A DNA stretch of 64,000 bases from Breznakibacter sp047600785 (GCA_047600785.1 JASGKH010000001.1:1178001-1242000), one strand, 5' to 3'; positions 19,395-28,642 are shown, numbered from the stretch's first letter. Notes: a model not told the origin generated them from the sequence alone. Numbers and translations are program-made.

Positions 19395-19436
19395 ATATGG
19401 AGCTATCTTTTCAAAATGAGGCAAATGCGATAAAGC

Positions 19437-21176
19437 TTATTCTTCGGCTTTGAAGTAGCCAATTGCCTGGAGCATCGAATTAGCCTGGCCGGACAGTTCC
19501 TCTGCCGACGAGGCAAGTTCTTCGGCCGATGCGGCATTGTGCTGTGTGACATAATTGAGCTGTTGTACTGCGTTGTTGATTTGCGATGCACCGCTGTTTT
19601 GTTCCATGCTGGCCGTATTGATTTCCATGGCCAGGTGTGACGATTGTTTGACATCGGGCAACAGGGCCGCCAATTGGTTTCCGGTTTCGAAGGCCAGTTC
19701 CTGGTTTTGCCGGGTAAGGGTTATTATCTCGTTGGCAGCCGCTTTGCTGCGTTCGGCCAACTTGCGCACTTCGATTGCCACTACCGAAAAACCACGTCCG
19801 TGTTCGCCTGCACGGGCTGCCTCCACGGCAGCGTTGAGTGCAAGGATGTTGGTTTGTATGGCAATGTCGTTGATGACTTTTATCTTTTCGGCGACCACAC
19901 GGCTAATGTCGGTTGTCTTTTGGGCATTGGTGACCATTTCTTCCAACCCGTGTTGGGCGTCTGCCGATATACGTTCCATTTGTTTGGCATTGTGGTTGTT
20001 TTGCTGGATGCTACCGGCAATCTCTTCCATGGTCGACGATACTTCCTCGACGCTCGATGCCTGTTCGGTGGCTCCTTGCGACAGTTGCATGGACGCACCG
20101 CTCATCTGGTCGCTTGCGCTGGCCACGTTTTGGGCCGCCACGGTCACTTCTGCGATCACCTGTTTCATTTTGTTCCGCATGGCTTCCATGGCACGCAGCA
20201 ATGCGCCCATCTCATCTTTTACATCAAGATCGGCGTCCGACCCTTTGACCAGTAAATTACCCGAAGAAATGGTTTCTGCGACCTTAACTGATTTTTGTAC
20301 CATCTGGACGATGTAGCGGGTAATGAAATAGGAGATGGTTATCCCGAGCACGAGCACGATTAAGGCAGTAATGATACTGCCGCTATAGACACTGGTTTTT
20401 ATGTTGTTTGAATGTTCGGTGATGTTGTCGGTGACTGTCTGGCTCTGTTCACGGATCAGGATTCCCAATTGGTCTTGAGAATCGGTCATTGCCCATAGTT
20501 TTTTGTGGTTGTCGTGTATATGGTTCAATGTGGACAGGTACTCCGTGCAGTTGTTTTTCAGGTCGCCGCCAGATTGTACCACCGGCATTTGGGCTAGCTT
20601 GGAAATGTTTTGTTTCGCACTGTTCAATGCCTCTTCGCTGCCATAAGTTTTGAAATAGAAATAGTTGAACCTGGTTGTGGTGATCTGGTTGAAAGGGGCC
20701 GAGCCTTCTGAGTATCCTGCATTCCTTAGCAACGCCATTATCCGGTCGCCCGTTTGCTTGATGGAGGCATTCAAATGTTGTTCACGAAGAATGAAATGGT
20801 TAAGGGTATCGAATCTGGCCCTGAACAAGTCAAGATTGGCCATCAGTTTTTCGTATGTTGCAATGTTTTTGGAATTGAATATGTTGCCCAATTCAAGGTG
20901 TGACATCAACATACTGGCGCTATCGACCCTTCGTACACCCTTTATGTAATCAATCGAATCTTTGACCAGGCAAAGTTTATAGAGGCTTAGCCTGGACATC
21001 ATGAATTTTTCATGGGCCTCGTTGATTTTGTTTTTCGTGTCGTTGGCATGGCTGTATGACCAAAAGCCCCAGTAGTTTAGTGCGGCCAGGATCATTGCCA
21101 GTGCCACGACAATGCCAAAACCGATCCTTAGCTTTGCACCGATGCGTAAGTCTTTGAAATTAAATGCTGTTTTCAT
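19437..21176 (-). CDS. Methyl-accepting chemotaxis protein
   Basis: A 579-residue transmembrane chemoreceptor. First membrane segment about residues 17-36 (FGIVVALAMILAALNYWGF), a periplasmic four-helix-bundle-like sensor (about 37-265), second membrane segment (IITALIVLVLGITISYFI), a HAMP domain, and a cytoplasmic signalling coiled coil. The coil's hairpin tip NDIAIQTNILALNAAVEAARAG is the universal CheA/CheW contact. It reports ligand binding to CheA. No CheA or CheW gene is in the window. Downstream of a receiver gene and the two-component pair on the same strand, it may serve a non-flagellar output, since the neighbours are transcriptional regulators. Confidence 0.93.
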   Translation of the reverse strand: MKTAFNFKDLRIGAKLRIGFGIVVALAMILAALNYWGFWSYSHANDTKNKINEAHEKFMMSRLSLYKLCLVKDSIDYIKGVRRVDSASMLMSHLELGNIFNSKNIATYEKLMANLDLFRARFDTLNHFILREQHLNASIKQTGDRIMALLRNAGYSEGSAPFNQITTTRFNYFYFKTYGSEEALNSAKQNISKLAQMPVVQSGGDLKNNCTEYLSTLNHIHDNHKKLWAMTDSQDQLGILIREQSQTVTDNITEHSNNIKTSVYSGSIITALIVLVLGITISYFITRYIVQMVQKSVKVAETISSGNLLVKGSDADLDVKDEMGALLRAMEAMRNKMKQVIAEVTVAAQNVASASDQMSGASMQLSQGATEQASSVEEVSSTMEEIAGSIQQNNHNAKQMERISADAQHGLEEMVTNAQKTTDISRVVAEKIKVINDIAIQTNILALNAAVEAARAGEHGRGFSVVAIEVRKLAERSKAAANEIITLTRQNQELAFETGNQLAALLPDVKQSSHLAMEINTASMEQNSGASQINNAVQQLNYVTQHNAASAEELASSAEELSGQANSMLQAIGYFKAEE

Positions 21177-21215
21177 GTGGTTGTGTGTGAGTGGTCTATG
21201 GGGGGATTGCGTTGG

Positions 21216-21602
21216 TTACAAACGGAATCCTTTTATTGAGTAGAATGCTTTTTCGATTAACGTTAAATTCAGTTTGTCCTTTACAATAAAAGAGTATGCG
21301 CCTGCGGAAAACATTTTTGTGAATACCTCCAGTTCTTCGTGCCAGGATACGGCCACGATTTTGACGTAAGGATAGTGGCGGTTAATGTACCGGGCCACCT
21401 CATAGCCGTTTTTCCCGGGCATATCGATGTCGAGAAACACAATGTCGTAAGCATGCTTGCTCTCGATAAGATCAATGGCTTCGGAACCATTATATGCTTC
21501 GTCGATGACGGATATGCGTTCGCTGAAAACAGAAAGAATGAGGTGTTTAAAGGCTTTGATGAAATTTTTGTTGTCATCGACCAATAGTACCTTTACGTTC
21601 AT
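21216..21602 (-). CDS. Stand-alone response regulator receiver domain
   Basis: 128 residues consisting only of a receiver domain: acidic pair DD at 9-10, phospho-acceptor Asp58 (VFLDIDMPG) and the conserved Lys in FIVKDKLN. There is no DNA-binding output. It is therefore CheY- or Spo0F-like, passing phosphate or binding a partner. It lies 39 bases upstream of the chemoreceptor and downstream of the LuxR-type regulator, all on one strand, so it may link the multi-PAS kinase to the receptor. Confidence 0.88.
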   Translation of the reverse strand: MNVKVLLVDDNKNFIKAFKHLILSVFSERISVIDEAYNGSEAIDLIESKHAYDIVFLDIDMPGKNGYEVARYINRHYPYVKIVAVSWHEELEVFTKMFSAGAYSFIVKDKLNLTLIEKAFYSIKGFRL

Positions 21603-21765
21603 TGTTAACTGGTTGGTTTAAGTTGTTCAATATTTTCCAATACCCAAAAGTATTGGACGGAGCAAACAAAAAGGTTGTATTGCCAGCATGGATCACGTGG
21701 GGATGTTTGCAAAAAACATTGCGGGTTCCCGCACAACCCGTGTGGGGAAACCGAATCCTATGGTT

Positions 21766-22392
21766 TCAGAGAGTGATCAGTTTGTGACGTAATGCAAACA
21801 ATATTAGGCTGATGGAATTGTTTGTGCCGGTTTTGAACAGTAAATCCGATCGGGTTTTTTCGACGGTTCTTAAACTCATATGCATGCGTTTGGCAATCTC
21901 GGTCGATACCATGCCGTCGGACATTAGTTTCAATATTTCAGCTTCACGTTTCGAAAAGGCAATTTCGGGAGCCGTGGTTTTCTTTTTCAGCAGGGACAGC
22001 AGAAGGGCCTGCGAAAAATACGGGCGGTCGTTCAGTACGGAAAGGATGGCTTGCTCCAGCTCCATGTGATCGGTCTCTTTCAACACAAAACCTTTGACGC
22101 CCGCGTTGATCATGGTGTTGTAATATTCCTCCTCGTCATGCATCGAAAGAACTAGGATTTTCAAATCGGGAATTTTCTTCAATGCTTGCCGTGTGGCCTC
22201 GATACCGTCCATGACGGGCATGTTGATATCCATTAATACCACATCGGGTACGATCGATGACAATAAATTAACGAACTCCCATCCATTCGATGCTTCGGCC
22301 ACGACCTGGAAATGGGGCGACTGGTTGAGCAGGAGCGCCAAACCGCTCCGCAGTACCTTATGGTCATCCACAATAACAACTTTTGCTTTCAT
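21766..22392 (-). CDS. NarL/FixJ-family response regulator
   Basis: 208 residues. Receiver domain (Asp55 in VVLMDINMP, Lys in FVLKETDH) followed by a LuxR-type helix-turn-helix (about residues 145-205, SKREAEILKLMSDGMVSTEI and RTVEKTRSDL). On phosphorylation it binds DNA and controls transcription. The histidine kinase gene lies 54 bases upstream on the same strand and is of the HisKA_3 class that normally pairs with NarL-type regulators, so this is its likely partner. Target genes are unknown. Confidence 0.93.
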   Translation of the reverse strand: MKAKVVIVDDHKVLRSGLALLLNQSPHFQVVAEASNGWEFVNLLSSIVPDVVLMDINMPVMDGIEATRQALKKIPDLKILVLSMHDEEEYYNTMINAGVKGFVLKETDHMELEQAILSVLNDRPYFSQALLLSLLKKKTTAPEIAFSKREAEILKLMSDGMVSTEIAKRMHMSLRTVEKTRSDLLFKTGTNNSISLILFALRHKLITL

Positions 22393-22446
22393 CGATCGTA
22401 AATTAGCAGGAACCTTTTGTTTTGAAACAGAGACACATTAAATGAG

Positions 22447-25086
22447 TTAAGATATGTGTTCGTATTTTACCTGGTCGAACGCAACGGGGATCAATAACTC
22501 GAACAACAGCCCTTTTCCAAAGGGATTGTCGGAGAAGCCGCTTTTGCCGTTGAGCGATTTAACCCTCATGTCGATGTTGGTGAGGCCCATCCCCGTGTTT
22601 GGCGCGTTGATGATGCTTTTGTAATCGAAACCTTTGCCGTTGTCGATGTAGATCAATGACAGCGAATCGTTGGAATAATCCAGATTCAGGATGACATTGG
22701 TGGCCCCGGCATATTTTTTGGTATTGTTCAAGAGTTCCTTGACAATGCGGTAAATCATCGCTTCGATTTTTTGATGAAACCGCAATTGTTGGATATTGTT
22801 CTTGAAATCGACCGAAAATAGCACCCTTGCGTGGTCGCATTCGGCGTTGATGGCCGCCGCCAATCCAAATTTTTGGAGCAGGGCGGGACTAAGGTTTGCC
22901 GAAATGGCCCGGACACTGGCGATGGTTTGGTCGAGCAGATCGATGACGGTCTGGTAAAGCTCTTGCTGACGATCGGTCAGTCCCATTCTCTGCAGCGTGA
23001 TCAGGTACATTCGCATGGAAACCAGCTGGGGGCCAATATCGTCATGAAGATCGCATGCCAATTGGCGCCGTTCCCGTTCTTCGACTTCCACGATGGTGTC
23101 GATGATCTGCTGTTCGGTATTTTTCAGCTCGGTGATGTCGTCGAACAGGGTGGCAAAGTAATGTTCCGATTGCTTAAAAACGTTGACTTTAAAATGTCGT
23201 TTCATCTCAATGGAATATTTCTCGATGGTGACGGGTTTGCCGGTTGTGAATACCTTTTCATAAATGTCTAGCCAGCTACGGTCAAAATCATCCAGCAACT
23301 GACTGATTCTTTTTCCACGTACCCGTTCGGCCGGAATGCCCGATTGGGTCTCAAATGCATTGTTCACTTCCACGTATTCGCAATCGACCATTTTTCCGCA
23401 ATCGTCGAAGTACGGAAGGTTGATGGTGCAGGCACTGTGCATGTTGTCGAACAACATCTGGTATTTCTTTTGGTTGTCGTGGATGATGTTCTCTGCCAGT
23501 ACATGCTGGGATATGTCATCGAACATCACCGCAAAGCAATCGTCGGACGGTTTAAATACTTTTATGCGCAAGTGCTTGTGGAATGTGGGGTGATAGTCTT
23601 GGAACGAAACCGAACTGCCGGTGTTGAACGCCGTTTCGTATTGGTTCAGCCAAACGGGATTGGAACCCGTTATGTCGGAAATGGTCCGGCCGATGATCTT
23701 TTCGTAAGGCTTGTTGACCAGTTTGATGTAAAAAGGATTGACGTCCAGATATCTTGCATTGACCATTTTACCCGTGGCATCAAAAACCGGAGACATCACG
23801 ATAAGCCCATTGAACATGGTGTCAAACAGGTTGCGGTAACGAGCTTCGCTTGATTGTAAATCCTTTTCCATCGATTTACGGACACTCACATCACGTACAA
23901 TGGCAAGGATAATCTTTTTGCTGGGCATTTCGAGCATCGACAGGCTGACTTCGGTATCGAAAACCGTGTTGTCGGGCCGGTAAAATTGCCATTCGTAGAA
24001 GCACGATTCACCCGTTTCCACGCGATCGAGGATCTGGAGGATGCGGTCGTAGTTGCTCATCCCGTCAGCCTGTGTTTCGCACGAATAGGTCAGGGCATAT
24101 TTACCTACCAATTCCGTTTTTTTGCGGCCGAACACGCTGATGGCTTTTGAATTACAGTCCACCACATATTTGTTCTCGATCACAAAAATGGCATCGTTGG
24201 CCGTTTCGAACAGCTTACGGTACCAGAATTCACTTTCCTTAATTCGGTCTTCGGCCTGTTTGCGGGTTGTAATATCGCGTTTGCAACCAATGATTTTGAC
24301 GGGTTCCCCTTGTTCGTCGCAAAACACGTAGCTCGTTTCTTCCACTTCGATGTAATCGCCGTTCCTTTTCAGGTAGCGAAACCGGTTTTTAATCGGGACA
24401 CGGGTTTGTATCGCCCTTTTAAAAGCGGCGACCACCGCATCCCTATCACCGGGGTGTATTAGTTGGATGTGCCGTTCGTGGTCGTAACTATTGAACTCTT
24501 CGCGCGGGTAACCGGTCATCTCTTCGATGGGTCCCTGCCAGTTGATTTCATTCCGTGCAATGACGAATTCATAAATTAGGCTGCCCGGGAGTTCTGTCAT
24601 TGTTTGGTAAGGGCTTTCGATTCCATGCAACGATTTTTTGATGGATTTTAAACGGTTCGGATCAATGTTCGGCCCATTGTCCTCAGTCATTTTGTCCACG
24701 GTACCGGGGAGGTCGGTCGGGCGGACGTTGCTGATGACAAAAATGCAGAACAACTGTCCTCCCGCGTTGATGTGGTCGATCGACATCCTTGCCTCAAAAT
24801 GGCTTTGCGTATCAAAATCGAACAGGTAATTTTCCGGAAGGATTGCATTGCGTTGTAAACAGGCCCATTGCGCTTGCATGTCGTTGCGGGGCAAATGTGC
24901 AAAACCGTTACAAAGTGCGGCCGGTATATTGGTTTGTAAAAAGCCCGTTTGACGGGCAAAAAGTTTCTGTGCGGCCTTGTTGTGCCGGTGCAGCCCCGAT
25001 TGGCTGTATATCAGTACAGCATCGGTAACCAAATCGAACACATTAAAAAACAACGAGCTGCAATTACTCTCCTCAATAACTGTCAT
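22447..25086 (-). CDS. Multi-PAS sensor histidine kinase (HisKA_3 / NarX-type)
   Basis: An 879-residue cytosolic sensor kinase with no membrane segment. About five PAS-like modules can be followed: residues 8-115, a PAS_3 with PAC tail near 165-285 (NRFRYLKRNGDYIEVEE), 290-405, 410-530 and 535-660. The dimerisation domain follows, with the phospho-accepting His681 in LACDLHDDIGPQLV, typical of HisKA_3. Then comes an HATPase (KELLNNTKKYAGA, DNGKGFD, GMGLTNI). Several PAS domains suggest sensing of redox, gas or small molecules. It is likely co-transcribed with the NarL-type regulator downstream. Confidence 0.93.
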   Translation of the reverse strand: MTVIEESNCSSLFFNVFDLVTDAVLIYSQSGLHRHNKAAQKLFARQTGFLQTNIPAALCNGFAHLPRNDMQAQWACLQRNAILPENYLFDFDTQSHFEARMSIDHINAGGQLFCIFVISNVRPTDLPGTVDKMTEDNGPNIDPNRLKSIKKSLHGIESPYQTMTELPGSLIYEFVIARNEINWQGPIEEMTGYPREEFNSYDHERHIQLIHPGDRDAVVAAFKRAIQTRVPIKNRFRYLKRNGDYIEVEETSYVFCDEQGEPVKIIGCKRDITTRKQAEDRIKESEFWYRKLFETANDAIFVIENKYVVDCNSKAISVFGRKKTELVGKYALTYSCETQADGMSNYDRILQILDRVETGESCFYEWQFYRPDNTVFDTEVSLSMLEMPSKKIILAIVRDVSVRKSMEKDLQSSEARYRNLFDTMFNGLIVMSPVFDATGKMVNARYLDVNPFYIKLVNKPYEKIIGRTISDITGSNPVWLNQYETAFNTGSSVSFQDYHPTFHKHLRIKVFKPSDDCFAVMFDDISQHVLAENIIHDNQKKYQMLFDNMHSACTINLPYFDDCGKMVDCEYVEVNNAFETQSGIPAERVRGKRISQLLDDFDRSWLDIYEKVFTTGKPVTIEKYSIEMKRHFKVNVFKQSEHYFATLFDDITELKNTEQQIIDTIVEVEERERRQLACDLHDDIGPQLVSMRMYLITLQRMGLTDRQQELYQTVIDLLDQTIASVRAISANLSPALLQKFGLAAAINAECDHARVLFSVDFKNNIQQLRFHQKIEAMIYRIVKELLNNTKKYAGATNVILNLDYSNDSLSLIYIDNGKGFDYKSIINAPNTGMGLTNIDMRVKSLNGKSGFSDNPFGKGLLFELLIPVAFDQVKYEHIS

Positions 25087-25433
25087 TTCGAATAATCCTT
25101 AGTTTGCAAAAACAATCGGAAAATATTCCGTCACCCCCCTTTATTCGAATAAATGACCTAAGGGTTATGCAATAATGCAGACGCTGGTTGTTAAGATATG
25201 GATAAAGATCTTATAATCTGCAATTAACAAATGGTTTTCCATGCAAATGTTTTTGATGAACGGAGAAAAGAGAACGCTTTTTGGGGACGCAATGGCATTA
25301 ATGGCCGTTGAATCCTTTTTTGTTTTCTATTTCGACATAAGAAACTTCCGAATTGCGGTTGGAACCGGAAACTTGTGGGGAAATTGTCTGTCGGGGTGGT
25401 TGTCTTTTATTCAAAAGAGATGGGTCTGTCGGC
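25087..25433. other. Intergenic stretch upstream of the histidine kinase gene
   Basis: No credible gene. An open frame at 25241-25555 on the plus strand runs antisense into the lipase gene and has no family-like sequence. It presumably holds the promoter for the kinase operon, but I see no convincing consensus. Confidence 0.45.
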
Positions 25434-26339
25434 TCAGTTCCCGTTTTTCAGCCATGCTTTTAGCCCCGGCAGTGTCGTCTTTTGCATCTGCCGACGCGAC
25501 AAATCGTAGACTCTCCGGAGATTCGCAGGGTTGTTTTCAAGACGCGATACAATGATGGCATCATCGGGCCGGATAATGAACGCACGGCCCTCTTTTTCCA
25601 TTTTTTCCAGATCGTCGATGGTGCGGTTGTAGCAATGGGCACGGTCTTTCATTAGCTGCACCAGTTTGGGGAACTTACGATATGCGAGCCGGAGGATCAG
25701 GTGGTTCTTCAATGGTTTTTTGCGGTATCCCCGGGGGCGTGTCAGCACCACCACGGCACGTTGGTTGCCGTCTGCCAGTGCCTTGTGCACGGGAATCGAA
25801 TCACTCAGGCCGCCGTCCATGTAAAGCTTACCATCAATGGCCTTGGGCTTTGAAATAAACGGTAACGACGAAGTGGCCGTCAACCAGTCACGGAACATCC
25901 TTGGGTTGTCGGTTTTCAGGTGCTTGTATTCGGGCTCTCCGGTCACGATATTGGTTACCACCACGTGCAGGTTCGACGGCGAATGGAGAAACGCATCGTA
26001 GTCGAAAGGCACCATTTGGGTCGGCATCGTTTGGTACACAAATTCCCAATCGAAATAATTCCCTTTTTTGAACAGGTTGCCCCAACTGCAATAGCGTGGG
26101 TCGTTGACGTACGCATTGACGGCCAGATTGCGTTCGTATTGTCCCGACACGTACGACACTCCATAGGCCGCACCTGCCGACACGCCGATGAGATAATCGA
26201 AAACCAGCCGCTCGTCAAGAAAAGCATCGAGGACACCTGCCGTGTAAATACCACGAAAGCCGCCTCCCTCAAGGACCAGTGCAACGTTGGGGATGGGAGA
26301 TGGGACCGTATTTATATGTGTTGAGCCAAAAGTTGTCAT
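25434..26339 (-). CDS. Patatin-like phospholipase
   Basis: A 301-residue cytosolic acyl hydrolase of the RssA/patatin group. The oxyanion loop EGGGFRGIYTAG (residues 24-35), nucleophile elbow GVSAG (Ser54) and the dyad aspartate in YMDGGLSDSIP are all present, so it should be active on phospholipids or related esters. An upstream TTG at 26360 is open in frame, but the ATG at 26339 gives the normal N-terminus. It is the last chromosomal gene before the accessory region and points away from it. Confidence 0.9.
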   Translation of the reverse strand: MTTFGSTHINTVPSPIPNVALVLEGGGFRGIYTAGVLDAFLDERLVFDYLIGVSAGAAYGVSYVSGQYERNLAVNAYVNDPRYCSWGNLFKKGNYFDWEFVYQTMPTQMVPFDYDAFLHSPSNLHVVVTNIVTGEPEYKHLKTDNPRMFRDWLTATSSLPFISKPKAIDGKLYMDGGLSDSIPVHKALADGNQRAVVVLTRPRGYRKKPLKNHLILRLAYRKFPKLVQLMKDRAHCYNRTIDDLEKMEKEGRAFIIRPDDAIIVSRLENNPANLRRVYDLSRRQMQKTTLPGLKAWLKNGN

Positions 26340-26605
26340 TTTGTTTTTGTTAAGCGACAATGAAGAGTGTGTTTGTTCTTATCCTAAGGGCAGGCTGTTC
26401 CTGATGCCCAATGGTGCGCCTAAAGTTAGTAAACACGTTGATTATAGCCGTGTCATTTAAGGAATAATTAAACAGTTGCTTCAATTATCGGAATCGATGT
26501 TGTTTGATTTTGCTTCGGTATCTGTTTGAAGAACATTCAAATCATACAAAAAGACAGTTCGCTAAAGTTGTACCGGGATTCCTTGCTTTGAGCCGGAATC
26601 GCAGA

Positions 26606-26726
26606 ACATAGTCTCCGACACCTTGAGGTTACGTTCTCAAGGTATCGGAGAGCATAACCTCAAGGTGTCGGAGAACGTAGTCTCAAGGTGTGTGAGACTA
26701 TGGCCTCCGATTGCATGAGGATATAG
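26606..26726. repeat. Cluster of palindromic ~23-base repeats
   Basis: Five imperfect units of about 23 bases with cores such as CTCAAGGTGTCGGAGA or its reverse. The outer two make a perfect 20-bp inverted repeat: TCTCCGACACCTTGAGGTTA at 26612-26631 and its complement at 26655-26674. A further copy (TTCTCAAGGTATCGGAGA) occupies the loop and two more follow. No coding potential. Confidence 0.8.
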
Positions 26727-26787
26727 TCTTTCTATTTTGCTTATCTTTTATCGTTAATCTCATTCTGTCAACAAAAAATTAATCGCA

Positions 26788-26843
26788 ACTTTCCTTAACA
26801 GACGGATAATTTTTTGGTGGGGTGTGAAGACTTTCCTTAACAG
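26788..26843 (+). repeat. Pair of 14-base direct repeats
   Basis: ACTTTCCTTAACAG at 26788-26801 and again at 26830-26843, 42 bases apart (four helical turns). This spacing would place both copies on the same face of the DNA, as for a protein-binding array. Confidence 0.55.
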
Positions 26844-27213
26844 TAACTAACGCCGGGGTAATATTTTTAAGCGGGTTCTTAATTGCCGGCCGGATAAAGA
26901 ACTACTTTTTATGAAAGATTTTTACTTGCGGTTTTATGGTTTAACTCAATCTTTCAAATTCTATCACTACCTGTTGAATATGAGTATGTTTAGAATGAAT
27001 CCAAATTTCTTAGCAATCATTGTTTATCTGAAATAATTACATATTTTAGTTTTACATGCGCCGCTTGTTACAACCATCAACTTGAACCTAACCAACCCAA
27101 ATTGACCTATGTGACTGAGCAGGCGAAGCATTAAATTCATTATGAAAGAATAAAAAACAGTAATGATTACAGGAACACATTAGTTTTGGCCAAGTATAAA
27201 AGAAAAATATCCA

Positions 27214-27279
27214 ATGAAGAGCATCATATTAGAGAAAGTTCTGGTTATTTCTCTCTTGATTGTTTCTTGCCTTAAGTAA
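27214..27279 (+). pseudogene. Lipoprotein signal-peptide remnant
   Basis: A short frame MKSIILEKVLVISLLIVSC followed by LK and a stop. It has a full type II signal peptide with lipobox cysteine but no mature protein, so it looks like the 5' stub of a lipoprotein gene cut by decay or insertion. Confidence 0.35.
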
Positions 27280-27409
27280 GTGTCAACATTCCAGTGCGCA
27301 AAGTTAAGTTCTTCATATTCAGAATTTAGATCTGTTACAAATTGCCCATGCGGTATATATGTTTATAAAGTTTTGTAAATTGGATCTCGTCACCTTAACC
27401 TAGTATATA

Positions 27410-27631
27410 ATGCCCGAACAAAAGAACATTAAACTCAGTCATGCCATTCATAAGCATCAGGCAGTCGTAAGACTTGATTTCAGATACGACCCACAATTGG
27501 TTGACCATGTAAAACGATTGCAAGGAACACGTTGGAGTCAAACAATGGGTTGTTGGTATATTTCAAAAGAGCAATTTAACTTACAGGAGTTTTTTCGATG
27601 CTTTCAAAGGTTTGGCATGGTTGGATTATAA
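27410..27631 (+). CDS. Tyrosine recombinase, N-terminal fragment (before frameshift)
   Basis: 73 codons encoding the small N-terminal module often seen in Bacteroidota tyrosine recombinases (AVVRLDFRYDPQLVDHVKRL, then RWSQTMGCWYI). In-frame sequence ends after FFRCFQRFGMVGL. The other frame reads FDAFKGLAWLDYNGLK, the natural continuation, if one T is removed from the TTTTTT run at 27590-27595. So this and the following entry are one gene (27410-28568) broken by a +1 change, or expressed by slippage, or split by a sequencing error. Confidence 0.7.
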   Translation: MPEQKNIKLSHAIHKHQAVVRLDFRYDPQLVDHVKRLQGTRWSQTMGCWYISKEQFNLQEFFRCFQRFGMVGL

Positions 27632-28568
27632 TGGATTAAAAAAAGGAAGTAATCATGATATCGTTACCAGGCCTGAGGTTGCCAATAAGGACGGCTATAA
27701 CCTAAAAGACATTAAATCGCGGGTACCTTCCGAAACAACCTTGTTAATTCATCAGTTCAAGGTTTGGATGGAACAAAAACGCTTTGCCGAAAATACAATC
27801 AAAACCTATATCCACCAATTGGAGATTTTTTTTGGTTATTATTCGGATAAGACTCCCGCCGAGATCAAAGTTTCAGATATCGTTGCGTTTAATCACGACT
27901 TCATTGTGGGAAACCGACTAAGTTCCACCTTTCAGAACCAAACCCTCAGTGCCTTGAAGAAATTTTATGTCATTCAGTTCCAAAGAGACCTGGACACTGA
28001 AGGCATTGAGCGCCCGGGGAGATCCAGATCGCTGCCAAAGGTGATGGATAAAAAAGATTTGCAAAAGTTTTTCGAAAGCATCAAAAATCCAAAACACAGG
28101 ATGGCTTTCGAAACGATTTACGCACATGGTTTAAGGCGCAGCGAATTGCTCAATCTGAAGTTGCAACATATTGACAGAATGCGAGGATTAATATCGGTGA
28201 TTAATTCCAAAGGTAAAAAAGACCGGGTAATCCCCATCAGCAAGCGGTGGCTCGAAAATGCCAAATCGTACTACCAGAGTTATCGCCCACAAGTGTTTTT
28301 TATCGAAGGACAGTATCCCGGTAAAAGTTTAACCGCATCAAGTTTGCAAAAAGTATTCGACCAGGTACTTACACAAAGCAAGATAGGCAAGCCATTTACG
28401 ATTCACTGTTTGCGGCACAGTTATGCAACCCATCTGCTCGAAAACGGTACCGACCTTCGGTACATACAAGAGCTGTTGGGCCACAAGTCGTCAAAGACAA
28501 CAGAAATCTACACCCACGTCAGTAACGAAAGCTTACAGAACATTAAAAATCCATTTGATGACCTATAA
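27612..28568 (+). CDS. Tyrosine recombinase/integrase, catalytic part
   Basis: 318 residues containing the SAM-like core-binding domain (about residues 45-130) and the catalytic domain of a phage-integrase-type recombinase. Catalytic residues visible: Arg in YAHGLRRSELL, Lys in NSKGKKDRVIP, HxxR in HCLRHSYATHLL, His in LGHKSSKTT and the nucleophile Tyr in EIYTHVS. It lacks the extra helix inserted in classical integron IntI enzymes between the Lys strand and box II, so it is XerD-like in build. It reads toward the cassette array and ends 75 bases before the first attachment-like sequence (28643). The TTG at 27612 is only the first codon after the frameshift; the true start is at 27410. Confidence 0.88.
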   Translation: MAWLDYNGLKKGSNHDIVTRPEVANKDGYNLKDIKSRVPSETTLLIHQFKVWMEQKRFAENTIKTYIHQLEIFFGYYSDKTPAEIKVSDIVAFNHDFIVGNRLSSTFQNQTLSALKKFYVIQFQRDLDTEGIERPGRSRSLPKVMDKKDLQKFFESIKNPKHRMAFETIYAHGLRRSELLNLKLQHIDRMRGLISVINSKGKKDRVIPISKRWLENAKSYYQSYRPQVFFIEGQYPGKSLTASSLQKVFDQVLTQSKIGKPFTIHCLRHSYATHLLENGTDLRYIQELLGHKSSKTTEIYTHVSNESLQNIKNPFDDL

Positions 28569-28588
28569 TTATAATCCACAAAAGGTTG

Positions 28589-28617
28589 ACAATATTACCC
28601 CATTATGGAAATATTGT
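28589..28617 (+). terminator. Hairpin after the recombinase gene
   Basis: ACAATATTACC, loop CCATTAT, GGAAATATTGT: 10 of 11 pairs, 20 bases after the stop codon. It lacks a strong T-run (ATAGTTTTAG follows), so it is either a weak terminator or part of the recombinase attachment region. Confidence 0.45.
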
Positions 28618-28642
28618 ATAGTTTTAGTGAACAGACAAACAA

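Larger units (their letters stand above)
26340..27409. other. Repeat-rich, gene-poor boundary region of the accessory island
   Basis: About 1.07 kb with no complete gene. It contains a cluster of palindromic 23-base units (26606-26726), a pair of 14-base direct repeats 42 bases apart (26788 and 26830) and a 22-codon lipoprotein-like remnant (27214-27279). Composition turns strongly A/T-rich here, marking the left edge of the acquired region. Confidence 0.6.

Noticed and set aside
25241..25555. Plus-strand open frame of 104 codons before the lipase
   Set aside because: It runs antisense into the lipase gene and has no recognisable protein sequence.
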